From NCBI RefSeq assembly GCF_001263205.1, contig NZ_CP012333.1:806001-870000 (forward strand): a stretch of 64,000 nt of DNA. The letters are read 5' to 3'. This DNA is from Labilithrix luteola (lineage in GTDB: Bacteria; Myxococcota_A; Polyangia; Polyangiales; Polyangiaceae). The position numbers were made by a program, and so were the translations under genes. The notes beneath the pieces were generated by a model. The model saw only the letters and a list, made by a program, of their open reading frames with translations, did no database searches and had not been told where the DNA came from. Shown in pieces: positions 33,494 through 42,367 of the stretch. Position 1 is the stretch's first letter, and each line of letters starts with the position of its first letter.

Positions 33494-34429
33494 ATGAACA
33501 AGCTGTTGGTCGGACTCGTCGCGTTTGCTTCGTCGACCGCTTTCTTCGCAGGGGATGCATTCGCAGGAGAGCTGCATCCCACGCGGTATCTCCATTTCAA
33601 CGGGAACAAGGTCGCCGTCTACGAGAGCCGCGGCCACGAAGGGCCGGGCATTCTGCTCCTGCACGGAAACACCTCGGCAGCCGACTCGTACAAGCGGATC
33701 CTCGAGGGCCCGCTCGGGTCGAAGCGCCATCTCGTGGCGGTCGATCTGAGCGGCTACGGTGAATCGGACAACGCCGCTTCGTACTCGACGGCATTCTTCG
33801 CGCAGGAGATCGCCTACGTCGCCCAGCAGACGGGCGTGGCCGACGGCATCGTCGTCGGCTGGAGCCTCGGCGGCGACCTCGCGTTGCAGGCCGCGCCTCT
33901 TCTCCCGAATGCCAAGGGCTTCTTCCTCTTCGGCACCGCGCCCGTGGGCTACACGCCGACGCTCCCCCCGGCGTTCCTCTCACCTACGGAGAGCTATGCC
34001 GGGCCTGCCGTGAGCTACGGCTTCATCGCCGGACTTACGCAGCAGCAGATCACCGACTACGTGACGGCGTTCTTTCGCCCGAACTACCGGAACGTTCCGC
34101 AGTTCATGATCGCCGACGGCCTTCGCACCGATCCGAACACGCGCACCGCGGTCTACCTCGCAGGCACCGGACAGGATCCGACGACGCTCGACGAGGTCGC
34201 CGTCATCCGAAATCTCCACGTTCCCGTCGAGCTCGCCCTCGGGAGCGAAGACGCGTTCGTGAACCCGGCGTACATGGACGCGCTTGCCCCGAGCATCCCC
34301 ACGCTCCACGACGGGCATGTCCGCTACGTCCAGCACGCCGGCCACGCGCTCCACTACGAGGATCCGATTCGCTTCACGCTCATCCTCGAAGACTTCATCC
34401 GCGACGCGGAGTGTGCCGCCGCCCACTAG
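33494..34429 (+). CDS. Secreted alpha/beta hydrolase
   Basis: A 311-residue exported hydrolase. The signal peptide is MNKLLVGLVAFASSTAFF...AFA/GEL. The fold motifs are HG-N at the oxyanion hole (ILLLHGNTSAAD), nucleophile G-W-S-L-G-G, an acid in ALGSEDAFV and catalytic His in HAGHALHYED. Substrate unknown; relatives include haloperoxidase-like and esterase enzymes. ATG 33494 has GGAGGA just upstream (33485-33490), which decides it over the ATG at 33470. It has its own AT-rich upstream region and a strong terminator, so it is a single-gene unit. Confidence 0.9.
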   Translation: MNKLLVGLVAFASSTAFFAGDAFAGELHPTRYLHFNGNKVAVYESRGHEGPGILLLHGNTSAADSYKRILEGPLGSKRHLVAVDLSGYGESDNAASYSTAFFAQEIAYVAQQTGVADGIVVGWSLGGDLALQAAPLLPNAKGFFLFGTAPVGYTPTLPPAFLSPTESYAGPAVSYGFIAGLTQQQITDYVTAFFRPNYRNVPQFMIADGLRTDPNTRTAVYLAGTGQDPTTLDEVAVIRNLHVPVELALGSEDAFVNPAYMDALAPSIPTLHDGHVRYVQHAGHALHYEDPIRFTLILEDFIRDAECAAAH

Positions 34430-34485
34430 GCGCCCTGCCCCCAACCAGAGGGGGCCTGATTCCTCCCGAAATCCCATCGGAAAGC

Positions 34486-34522
34486 CGCGCGAGCTCGCTT
34501 GTCGACGCTCGCGCGTTCTTTT
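34486..34522 (+). terminator. Rho-independent terminator after the secreted hydrolase
   Basis: CGCGCGAGC (34486-34494) and GCTCGCGCG (34507-34515) form a 9-bp stem with a 12-nt loop, followed by TTCTTTT. A smaller hairpin GCCCCC/GGGGGC precedes it at 34437-34455. Confidence 0.8.
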
Positions 34523-34541
34523 CGGAGCTCTGCGTCGGTCG

Positions 34542-34886
34542 CTAGATGTGTTTGCCCGGTTTGCTCAGCACGAGGACGCCGGCCAGAATCAGGACGCCGC
34601 CTACGATGGCTCCCACGATGATCGCGGTCTTCGCCCCCCGAGAGAGCCTGACGGGAATCATGTTGGGCGTTCCGTGGATCATCGAGATCGGACCTCGTGC
34701 AATCGCGTCGGCGGTTTGCGATGCGAAGACCTTCGAGGTCAGCGCGAGAACGTCCGGCGGGCTCTCCGCGATCTTCACCTCCGAAGATGACGCGGCCTCG
34801 ACCTCCTGGGCATGGGCTGTTCGCGGGAGGAGAGACGCGAGCATCGACACGACGAGACCGACCGAAATGATGGAGCGAAGCTTCAC
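34542..34886 (-). CDS. Small exported single-pass membrane protein
   Basis: A 114-residue protein: signal peptide KLRSIISVGLVVSMLASLLP..AHA/QE, a soluble middle of about 60 residues and a C-terminal helix (TAIIVGAIVGGVLILAGVLVL) ending in a basic tail SKPGKHI. No family recognised. The start is a GTG at 34886 with GAGGAAAC directly upstream on the minus strand; the longer open frame upstream is Arg-rich. It converges on the secreted hydrolase, separated by its terminator. Confidence 0.75.
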   Translation of the reverse strand: MKLRSIISVGLVVSMLASLLPRTAHAQEVEAASSSEVKIAESPPDVLALTSKVFASQTADAIARGPISMIHGTPNMIPVRLSRGAKTAIIVGAIVGGVLILAGVLVLSKPGKHI

Positions 34887-35122
34887 GTTTCCTCGACGGT
34901 AGGGAGCGCTCGTCAGCGCGTGGTGCAACAGAATGCGTCGAGGCGTCGCGGCGGCACAAGCTCGACGTCGCGATCCGCACGCGGTGGTAAGCGCACCTAT
35001 CAGCGCGCGCGTGCGCTTCGAGGGGTCGGCTACGCGTCCGAGAAAAGCGGCGCGTCGCAAGAAGAAGTTGGCCGGGCGCGCGTCGCTGGAGGCTCGACGC
35101 GCGCCCGCGGGTCAACGCAACG

Positions 35123-38100
35123 TCACTTGGGTCCGATGATGCGGCAGCTCGTATCGCAGTTCGGCGTGCCATCGCATTGCTCGCCGAATTGCGACTGCAC
35201 GCGGCCGTCACCGCAGTACGGGGCGAACATGCACGCGGTGGTGCACACGCCAGGACCGTAGGCCGTGGCGACCGGAATGTCGTTCGCGCCCTGGTCGCAC
35301 TGCTCGGGGCCATTCTTGATGCCGTCCCCGCAGTAGCTGGCGAGCGAGCAGTTCGGGTTGCACGTACCGTAGCTGCCGTCGTTCGTGCCGTTATCGCACT
35401 GCTCGCCGGTATCCTTGAAGCCGTTACCGCACTTCAGTCGGCAGCGAGCATCGCACTTGTCGTTGGCCGTGCCATTGTTCGCGCCGTCGTCGCATTGCTC
35501 CGGCGGATCGATCTTGCCGTTACCGCAGCTCTGGAGCGGAACGGCCGACTTGCAATCCGCCGTGCACGATCCCGGCTGACCGCTGTTCTTGCCGTCGTCG
35601 CACGTCTCGCCGAACTGACCGTCCACGGCCTTGTCTCCGCAATACGGAGCCGGTGTGCAGCGGTTCGTGCAGGCCGTCTTTCCGTAGGCGGTCGCGCTGT
35701 TGCTCGCGCCGAGGTCGCACGTCTCGGGCGGGCTCGTCAGCTTGTTGTCACCGCAGTAGTTGGCCGTCGTGCAGTCCGCGTTGCACGTGCCGTAGCTACC
35801 GTCGTTCTTGCCGTCGTCGCATTGCTCGGTTCCGTTCTTCACGCCGTCGCCGCAACGAGCGCTCAGCGTGCAGTCCGCATTGCACCCGTTGTAGCCACCG
35901 ACGTTCTTGCTCGCGCCGAGGTCACATTGCTCGCCCGGTTGCACCGTACCGTCACCGCACTTGAGGGTGCAGTCGGCCTTGCACTTGTCGTTGCTGGCGC
36001 CGTTGGTGATGCCGTCGTCGCACTGCTCGGTGCCGTTCTTGATGCCGTCGCCGCAACGCGGACCGAGCGTGCAGCCCGCCGTGCAGTGTCCGTAGCCGGA
36101 GCCGTTGCCGGTGGCTTCGTCACACTGCTCGCCATTCGATACGACGCCGTCCCCGCAATAGGGGGCGAACTTGCAGCCGGGGCCGCACACCTTGCCCGTG
36201 CCGCCGTAGACGGTGGCGTTCGTGCCGTCGTCACAGACCTCCGCAGGCTTCTGCACGGTGGCGTCACCGCAGAACGCTGCGCGACCGAGACAGCCCGGCA
36301 AGCACGAGCCGTAGGTGCCGTCGTTCTTGCCGTCGTCGCAAACCTCGTTGCCTGCAACGACGCCATCGCCGCAGATCGGCGAACAGGTGCTGACCGTGCG
36401 CGTGAAACCGCTGAGCGTGAGGGTATAGGTCGAGCCGCACGAGTGACGCTCGGCCTGGAAGAGGTCGATCGAGTACATGCCGCCGTCGACGAGGCCGAGG
36501 TTGTTCGCGGTCGCCGTGTTGAGCGTAACGTCAGCGCTCGCAGGCGGGTGCAGACCGCCGAGATCGACGGCGAGGTGGCCGTTGATGAAGACCCACACGT
36601 CGTCGTCACCCGTGAAGGAGAACGTCGGAGACGAGCTCTTGGAATAGGTGAACGGATAGTGGAGCTCGCTCGTGAACGCGTAGTTGTGGGTGTTTCCGCA
36701 GCTCGACGTCGTCTGCGGGTTCGCTCCCGCGTTCCACCCGAGGCCATCGATCGGATAGAAGTTCTGCGTCGTGTACTGATAGACGTTCGGCGATGTCTGC
36801 GAGAGCGTCAGCGTCGTCGGTTTGGACGTCGCGTCGAGGTAGACGAGCTTCGCGTACGGGTTGACCGAGTTCGGGCCGTTGCAGTCCTTCTGGTGGTACC
36901 ACCAGCAGAAGTTCGTGGAGCCCGTGAGCTGCGTGCTCCCCGTGTTCGTCGCAACGTTCGACCGCCACACGGGCTCGCTGTCCGTCCCGAGCGTCGCGTT
37001 CACCAATCCGGTTTGCGCGCCGTTACCCGAGAAGGCCTCGAAGTCCGGATGGCCGCCGGTCGTTCCGCTGTAAAGCATGTCTCGATACAGAATCGGGATG
37101 ACGAGCGACGTCGGAGGCGTCTGGTTCTGCGCCGTGCACGACCAGCCGACTTCGATGGTGCACGTCGAGCTGCACCCGTCGCCGTCGATCGTGTTGCCGT
37201 CGTCGCACTGCTCTTGCGGGAACTTCAGACCATCGCCGCACGTCGCCGTGCAGGTGCCGCCTTTGCACGTCGGCTCGATCGTGCACGTGGGCGAGCAACC
37301 GTCGTAGGGGATCAGATTGCCGTCGTCGCACTGCTCGAAGCCTTCTTTGGTGCCGTCGCCACACTTCGTGGCATGGCAAACCGACTTCCGCGCGACCACC
37401 GCGCAGGCGAAGCCGGGCTGGAGCGTGCACGTGGAGCTGCATCCGTCGCCGGAGGCGACGTTACCGTCGTCGCACTGCTCGTTGCCGGCGACGATGCCAT
37501 CACCGCATTGTTTGGCGATGCACTTGGCGCCCCCGTTCGGGCACTGCCATCCTGCCTCGACCTGGCATGTCGAGGAGCAACCGTCGGCCGACACGGTGTT
37601 GCCGTCGTCGCACGTTTCGGTGCCGCCGACCTTGCCGTCGCCGCACTTGACCGTGCTGACGCAGTTCGTCCCCGGAACCGGGCAGACGTAGTTCGGTTCG
37701 ATCGTGCACGTCGCGCTGCATCCGTCGCCGCTCGTCGTGTTGCCGTCGTCGCATTGCTCGAGGAGGTCGAGGTTGACGGCGCCATCACCGCAGAAGGCGA
37801 TCTTCTTGCAGGCCATGCCGACCGTCGGGCACGTGTACCCCGGCTCGACGGTGCAGGTCGCGCTGCAACCGTCGCCGCTGCCGGTGTTGCCGTCGTCACA
37901 CTGTTCGACGCCAGCAAGGATGCCGTCGCCACACATGTTGTTCGAGGCCTTCGTGCACGGTCCGCCGGCGCCGTTCACGCTCGGGCACGTGTAGCCGGGC
38001 TCGACGGTCGAGCAGTCGGCCGAGCAACCGTCGCCGCCAACCGTGTTGCCGTCGTCGCATGGCTCACCGGGATCGATCTGGGCGTTTCCGCAAATCCAGA

Positions 38101-38896
38101 TTTTCGAGCACGGCACGCCGGGGCTCGGGCACGCGTAGCCGGGTTCGATCGAGCACACGCCCGAACAGCCATCGCCCGGCACCGCGTTGCCGTCGTCGCA
38201 AGCCTCGGTGTTCGAGACGACGCCGTCACCACAATAGAGGAGCTTCGTACAGGCCACACCCGGCGTCGGGCACGTCCAGCCGAGTTCGAGCTTGCAGGTG
38301 CCAGTGCAGCCGTCACCGGGTGACGTATTTCCGTCATCGCACTGCTCGCCATTGTTGACCGTACCGTCACCGCAGACGGGAACGACGATCGGCGTACACG
38401 GCGTGCCGGGTGCCGCGCAGGAGTAACCCGGCTCGACCTGACAGCCCATCGAGCAACCATCGCCGTCGGCCTTGTTGCCGTCGTCGCATTCTTCGCTACC
38501 TTGAATCTTCCCGTCACCGCAGGTCTGCGTGACGGTGTAGATGCAGGGTTGCCCAGGCGTCGGGCACGTGTAGCCCGGCTCGATCTGGCAGACGCCCGAA
38601 CAGCCATCGCCCGGGATGCTGTTGCCGTCATCGCACTGCTCTCCGGCGCCGATGAGGCCGTCGCCACACATCACCGTGCTTTCGCAGGCGTCGCCCGTGC
38701 AGGCGTCGACGATGCCGGAGTCCGCGGAGCCGCTGTCCGTATCGCCGAATCCAGGCGCCGGGGTGTCAGGCGGGTTGTCGCCAGCTCCGGCTTCGGCGTG
38801 GAAGGTGGACCCGTCGTCGACGCCTCCACAGGCGGCGGCGAAGACGAAGAACGTGACGAGGCAGAGCGGAAGCAGCCGAACGGCGCGCGCGTACAA
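35123..38896 (-). CDS. Giant cysteine-rich lipoprotein: DUF4215 repeats flanking a fibro-slime domain
   Basis: A 1257-residue predicted lipoprotein (lipobox AAAC, around residue 23). Eleven DUF4215-type repeats, C-G-D-G-x(4-6)-E-Q-C-D-D-G-N-x(3)-G-D-G-C-S-x(2)-C, come first. A fibro-slime/PA14-like domain follows at about 590-840 (HPDFEAFSGNG, GDDDVWVFINGHLAVDLGGLH, FQAERHSCGS), and twelve variant repeats close the chain. The many paired cysteines should form disulfides on the cell surface; fibro-slime proteins are associated with adhesion or slime. The start is a TTG at 38896, with AGGAGG (complement of 38903-38908) at 6-nt spacing. The residues upstream of it are basic and not signal-like. 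Confidence 0.92.
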   Translation of the reverse strand: MYARAVRLLPLCLVTFFVFAAACGGVDDGSTFHAEAGAGDNPPDTPAPGFGDTDSGSADSGIVDACTGDACESTVMCGDGLIGAGEQCDDGNSIPGDGCSGVCQIEPGYTCPTPGQPCIYTVTQTCGDGKIQGSEECDDGNKADGDGCSMGCQVEPGYSCAAPGTPCTPIVVPVCGDGTVNNGEQCDDGNTSPGDGCTGTCKLELGWTCPTPGVACTKLLYCGDGVVSNTEACDDGNAVPGDGCSGVCSIEPGYACPSPGVPCSKIWICGNAQIDPGEPCDDGNTVGGDGCSADCSTVEPGYTCPSVNGAGGPCTKASNNMCGDGILAGVEQCDDGNTGSGDGCSATCTVEPGYTCPTVGMACKKIAFCGDGAVNLDLLEQCDDGNTTSGDGCSATCTIEPNYVCPVPGTNCVSTVKCGDGKVGGTETCDDGNTVSADGCSSTCQVEAGWQCPNGGAKCIAKQCGDGIVAGNEQCDDGNVASGDGCSSTCTLQPGFACAVVARKSVCHATKCGDGTKEGFEQCDDGNLIPYDGCSPTCTIEPTCKGGTCTATCGDGLKFPQEQCDDGNTIDGDGCSSTCTIEVGWSCTAQNQTPPTSLVIPILYRDMLYSGTTGGHPDFEAFSGNGAQTGLVNATLGTDSEPVWRSNVATNTGSTQLTGSTNFCWWYHQKDCNGPNSVNPYAKLVYLDATSKPTTLTLSQTSPNVYQYTTQNFYPIDGLGWNAGANPQTTSSCGNTHNYAFTSELHYPFTYSKSSSPTFSFTGDDDVWVFINGHLAVDLGGLHPPASADVTLNTATANNLGLVDGGMYSIDLFQAERHSCGSTYTLTLSGFTRTVSTCSPICGDGVVAGNEVCDDGKNDGTYGSCLPGCLGRAAFCGDATVQKPAEVCDDGTNATVYGGTGKVCGPGCKFAPYCGDGVVSNGEQCDEATGNGSGYGHCTAGCTLGPRCGDGIKNGTEQCDDGITNGASNDKCKADCTLKCGDGTVQPGEQCDLGASKNVGGYNGCNADCTLSARCGDGVKNGTEQCDDGKNDGSYGTCNADCTTANYCGDNKLTSPPETCDLGASNSATAYGKTACTNRCTPAPYCGDKAVDGQFGETCDDGKNSGQPGSCTADCKSAVPLQSCGNGKIDPPEQCDDGANNGTANDKCDARCRLKCGNGFKDTGEQCDNGTNDGSYGTCNPNCSLASYCGDGIKNGPEQCDQGANDIPVATAYGPGVCTTACMFAPYCGDGRVQSQFGEQCDGTPNCDTSCRIIGPK

Positions 38897-39173
38897 AAGC
38901 GTCCTCCTGGAGCGCCTGCCCGCGTTCGCGACAGCAAGACGGCAGTACTCCAAGTTTGATCGCTATCACCACTCATGAATCCGTTTGGGGAAATTCTTCC
39001 GGCGAAAGCGAAACAACTCGCCTTCCCGTACACCTTCACCTTCTGCCTCCTCCTGCCTCCTCCTGCGTCGCGGGCTCGGCGCGCCGGCTTTTCCTTGTCT
39101 GGCGTGTCCGCGTTTGCATTGGCCGCATTGGCCGCATTGGCCGCGTTTGCCGATTTGCAATTGAACCAAGACG
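38897..39173. repeat. Intergenic region with short tandem repeats
   Basis: Between the MFS gene and the cysteine-rich lipoprotein lie three tandem copies of GCATTGGCC (39116-39142) and two copies of TGCCTCCTCC (near 39046-39065). The minus strand should also carry the lipoprotein promoter. A short Cys/Gln/Gly-rich open frame made by the first repeat is not credible as a gene. Confidence 0.55.
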
Positions 39174-40622
39174 TTACTTCCGATTCGCTTCGTCGGCTTC
39201 GACGCCACTCAACGCTTCGAGTGACTTCTGTTCGGCTTGGACGCCGAAAAAGATGGTGACGATCGAGGCGCCGACCATGAGCGCGGCGCCGAGCGCATAG
39301 CCGATGAAGACCTTCGAACGCTCGCCCGTCTGGATGAGCGCTCCGAAGAGCGATGGCGCAACGAGACCGCCGATGGCCGTTCCAACGGCATAGAAGAGCG
39401 CGATGGCCATGCCGCGGAGCTCGACGGGGAACAGCTCGCTCACGGTGAGATAGGCCGAGCTCGCGGCGGCCGAGGCGACGAAGAACACGATGCACCACAC
39501 GAGCGTCTGCGTCGTCGCCGTGAGCCAGCCGCCCACGAGACCGTAACCGGCGACCGCGATGAGTACGCCGCCGACGCCGTACGTGAGCGCGATCATGGTG
39601 CGGCGCCCAATGGTGTCGAAGAGGCGTCCGAGCAAGAGCGGCCCGAGCAGATTCCCGGCGGCGAAAGGCAGGAGATAGAGGCCAATGCGCGCGGGCGAGA
39701 CCCCGTAGAATCTGGTCAGCACGAGCGCGTAGGTGAAGAACACGCCGTTGTAGGCAAACGCCTGCGCGACCATGAGCGAGAGGCCGAGAATCGTCCGCCG
39801 GAGGTGACGGCGCAAAAGCACGCGGGCGATGGATCGGAAGGTCACGCTGCCCTTCGCTTCCATCTTCCTCGGCTTGCAAGCCGAGGAGAGATCTTCGTGG
39901 GTCGAGGCCGACACTTCGCGCTCGATTCCCGTGACGACCTCCTTGGCGGCGCCGAGGCGGCCATGCAGGAGGAGCCAGCGTGGACTCTCGGGGACGTGAC
40001 GGCGCAAGGCGAGGACCGAGAGCCCGATGAGCGCCCCCAGGACGAAGACGCAGCGCCACCCGATCGAACGCGGAACGAAGTGCGAATCGAGGAGCAGGAG
40101 CGTCATCAGCGACCCGAGCGCGGTGCCGAGCCAGTACGTGCTGTTGATCGCGAGATCGGCGCGCCCTCGGACGCGCGCCGGCAAGAGCTCGTCGATCGCC
40201 GAGTTGACGGCCGCGTACTCGCCGCCGATGCCTGCGCCGGTCACGGCTCGACAGAGTGCGAACGACGCGAAGTTCCAGGACAGCGCCGTGGCAAGCGTGG
40301 CCGACAGGTACACGCCGAGCGTCACGAAGAAGAGGCGCTTACGACCGAACTTGTCCGTCAGACGACCGAAGACGAGCGCCCCGGCGATGGCACCGGCGAG
40401 GTAGGCGGTCGCGGCATTGCCAATCTGCGATTCGGTCAGGTGAAGCGTGTCGGGCGCCGTCAGAGTTGGCGCAATTGCGCCCACCAGCGTGACCTCGAGG
40501 CCGTCGAGCATCCACGTGATGCCGAGCGCGACCACGACGCGCCAATGCCAGCGCGACCACGGCAGCCGATCCATGCGTGTGGGCAGGTCGGTCTCGAACT
40601 GCTGACCGACCGCAACCGTCAT
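39174..40622 (-). CDS. MFS transporter (metabolite:H+ symporter type)
   Basis: A 482-residue inner-membrane transporter with 12 predicted helices. The two half-repeats carry the MFS loop signatures FGRLTDKFGRKRLF and LGRLFDTIGRRT. MLDGLEVTLVGAIAP, near helix 1, and RAVTGAGIGGEYAAVNSAIDELLP place it with sugar/aromatic-acid symporters of the SP/AAHS kind. The substrate is not readable. ATG 40622 gives a normal short N-terminal tail; the longer frame upstream overlaps the next gene in a non-conserved way. It lies 61 bp downstream of a small membrane-protein gene and near the lysine aminotransferase. Confidence 0.92.
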   Translation of the reverse strand: MTVAVGQQFETDLPTRMDRLPWSRWHWRVVVALGITWMLDGLEVTLVGAIAPTLTAPDTLHLTESQIGNAATAYLAGAIAGALVFGRLTDKFGRKRLFFVTLGVYLSATLATALSWNFASFALCRAVTGAGIGGEYAAVNSAIDELLPARVRGRADLAINSTYWLGTALGSLMTLLLLDSHFVPRSIGWRCVFVLGALIGLSVLALRRHVPESPRWLLLHGRLGAAKEVVTGIEREVSASTHEDLSSACKPRKMEAKGSVTFRSIARVLLRRHLRRTILGLSLMVAQAFAYNGVFFTYALVLTRFYGVSPARIGLYLLPFAAGNLLGPLLLGRLFDTIGRRTMIALTYGVGGVLIAVAGYGLVGGWLTATTQTLVWCIVFFVASAAASSAYLTVSELFPVELRGMAIALFYAVGTAIGGLVAPSLFGALIQTGERSKVFIGYALGAALMVGASIVTIFFGVQAEQKSLEALSGVEADEANRK

Positions 40623-40683
40623 ACCGCTCGGAGTTGCAACCCACGTGCCCCATGCAGAGGCCGCATGGGGAGCGGGCGAGGCG

Positions 40684-40881
40684 TTACAGCCACACGTCGC
40701 GGCGCTCGGGCGCTTCCGAAGCTCCGTCGTCGGGCTTCTTCCAGGCACCGAAGACCATGACGCCGACGAGAAGCCCGAAGGCCGCCGCACCGAGCAGCAC
40801 GAACGGGTTGGCCGTCGCCCACCACCCGATGCCACCAAGAATGCCGCCGGCGACGACGCCGAGGCTCGCGGCCGTGAGCAT
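40684..40881 (-). CDS. Small two-helix membrane protein
   Basis: A 65-residue protein (67 if the GTG at 40887 is used) with two hydrophobic helices, AASLGVVAGGILGGIGWW and PFVLLGAAAFGLLVGVMVFGAW, and a charged C-terminal tail KKPDDGASEAPERRDVWL. No family recognised. It is placed between the aminotransferase and MFS genes on the same strand, so it could be an accessory subunit of the transporter, but nothing in the sequence shows that. Confidence 0.6.
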   Translation of the reverse strand: MLTAASLGVVAGGILGGIGWWATANPFVLLGAAAFGLLVGVMVFGAWKKPDDGASEAPERRDVWL

Positions 40882-40975
40882 GCTCACTCGGAAGCGGCGA
40901 GCCGGCGCCTTCGCGAGCGCGAACGAGGCTCGCCGACAGAACGCTCGCTTCCCGCGTGCCGCCGGCGAGCGAGGC

Positions 40976-42367
40976 TTAGGCCGATCGCTGCAGCACGCGT
41001 CGCAGGGTCTTGCCGAGATCGTCGATGTCCTTCGACGTCACGTGCAAGTGCGGACGCAGGCGAATGCTGTCCGAACCTGCGCCGAGCAGCAGCGTGCGCT
41101 CTTCTTCGAGCGCACGCGTGACGAATGCACCTTTCTGGATCGGCGCGCGCAGCGTGAAGCCCTGATAGAGGCCGTAGCCGCGAATGTTGGTGACGAGCTC
41201 GGGGAAGTCCTTCTCGATCGTCGTCAGAACGTCGACGAGATGGGCGGTCTTCTCCGGAACCTGCTCGACGAGCTTCTCGTCGCGCACGATGGCCATCTCC
41301 TGGACGAAACGAACCATGTCCGCGAGGGTGCCGCCCCACGTCGAGTCGAGCACGCCGTGGTCGCGCATCGGACGCTGCATGTACACGACGCCGTTGCCGA
41401 GCTTCTTGCCGGCCGCGACCGCTTGCGGCGGATGCGGGAGATCGAAGGCGTCGATCGCGAACGAGCTGCCCGTCTGACCGCCTGCGGTCTGCACTTCGTC
41501 GAAGCCCAGTTGGACGCCGTGTAGATGACAGAGCGCCGACAGCTTCGCGAAGAAGCCGGGCGTCGCGACGCGATGACCACCCGCCCCCTGGAGCGGCTCG
41601 ACGATGACGGAGACGATCTCGTCGCCATGACGAACGAAGGCCTCCTCGATGGCCTTCAGGCTCTCGCGCTCTCGCTCGGCGTTCTCGGCAGCCGAGAGCG
41701 AGGAGTCCATCGCCGGGAACGGCACCTGGATGTTCGTGCCGACGAGACCTTCGAAGTCCTTCGTCATGACCGGATCGTGCGAGAGCCGCGTCACGTTGAG
41801 CGCGAAGATGGTGCGCCCGTGGAAGGCCTGATCGAAGTGCACGAAGCGGCGGGCGCCCGGACGCTTGCCCTGCGCGAGCAGACGCTCGTGATGGAGGTTG
41901 ATGAGATACTTCATCATGTTCTCCACCGCCTCGGCGCCGGAGTTCACGACGTAGATCTCGAGTGACGGACTGCGCATCGCACGCGGAGCGATGCTCGCGA
42001 GCTCGCGGTAGTAGGCCACGCACTCGGGCGTGAGAAAGTCGGGGTTCGCTACCTTGTTGTTCGCGGCGACGACCAAGCGCTGCACGTACGATGGCTCGTA
42101 GAGGCGCGGATGATTGTGCGCGACGAGCTTGGCGCCGAAGTAGCCGGCCCAATCGCAGATGCGATCGCCGTCGACGGTCGCGAGGTACATGCCTTCCGAC
42201 TTCGCGAGGTCGATCGCGAACGGTCGAGGTTCGGCCACGACGTAGCGGCCGAGCTCGTCGATGAGCGCACGGCTTTGCGTACGATCGGCAGGCAAATTCA
42301 GGGGGAAAGCGCTTTCGACTGCCTCGTCTCGCGCCGTCTCGTTCGGACTGGTGTTGGACTCCTTCAC
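40976..42367 (-). CDS. lat: L-lysine 6-aminotransferase
   Basis: A 463-residue class III PLP aminotransferase. LGFDEVQTAGGQTG, AAGKKLGNGV (PLP Lys321 or Lys322), STWGGTLADMVR, VNSGAEAVENMMK and VIVEPLQGAGG closely resemble the L-lysine epsilon-aminotransferase of Mycobacterium (Rv3290c) as I remember it. The enzyme transfers the epsilon-amino group of lysine to 2-oxoglutarate, giving piperideine-6-carboxylate, a first step of lysine catabolism or secondary metabolism. The start GTG at 42367 overlaps the upstream barrel gene's stop (GTGA). The assignment as LAT rather than another omega-aminotransferase is likely but not certain. Confidence 0.85.
   Translation of the reverse strand: MKESNTSPNETARDEAVESAFPLNLPADRTQSRALIDELGRYVVAEPRPFAIDLAKSEGMYLATVDGDRICDWAGYFGAKLVAHNHPRLYEPSYVQRLVVAANNKVANPDFLTPECVAYYRELASIAPRAMRSPSLEIYVVNSGAEAVENMMKYLINLHHERLLAQGKRPGARRFVHFDQAFHGRTIFALNVTRLSHDPVMTKDFEGLVGTNIQVPFPAMDSSLSAAENAERERESLKAIEEAFVRHGDEIVSVIVEPLQGAGGHRVATPGFFAKLSALCHLHGVQLGFDEVQTAGGQTGSSFAIDAFDLPHPPQAVAAGKKLGNGVVYMQRPMRDHGVLDSTWGGTLADMVRFVQEMAIVRDEKLVEQVPEKTAHLVDVLTTIEKDFPELVTNIRGYGLYQGFTLRAPIQKGAFVTRALEEERTLLLGAGSDSIRLRPHLHVTSKDIDDLGKTLRRVLQRSA

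Noticed and set aside
35177..38323. A 1048-codon plus-strand open frame opposite the cysteine-rich lipoprotein.
   Set aside because: It is antisense to conserved DUF4215 repeats and fibro-slime motifs; its composition (Arg/Ala/Val) is a product of the repeat codons and it has no Shine-Dalgarno.
38966..39208. An 80-codon minus-strand frame with Gly-Gln-Cys repeats.
   Set aside because: It is made by the GCATTGGCC tandem repeat and overlaps the end of the MFS gene; no evidence of translation.
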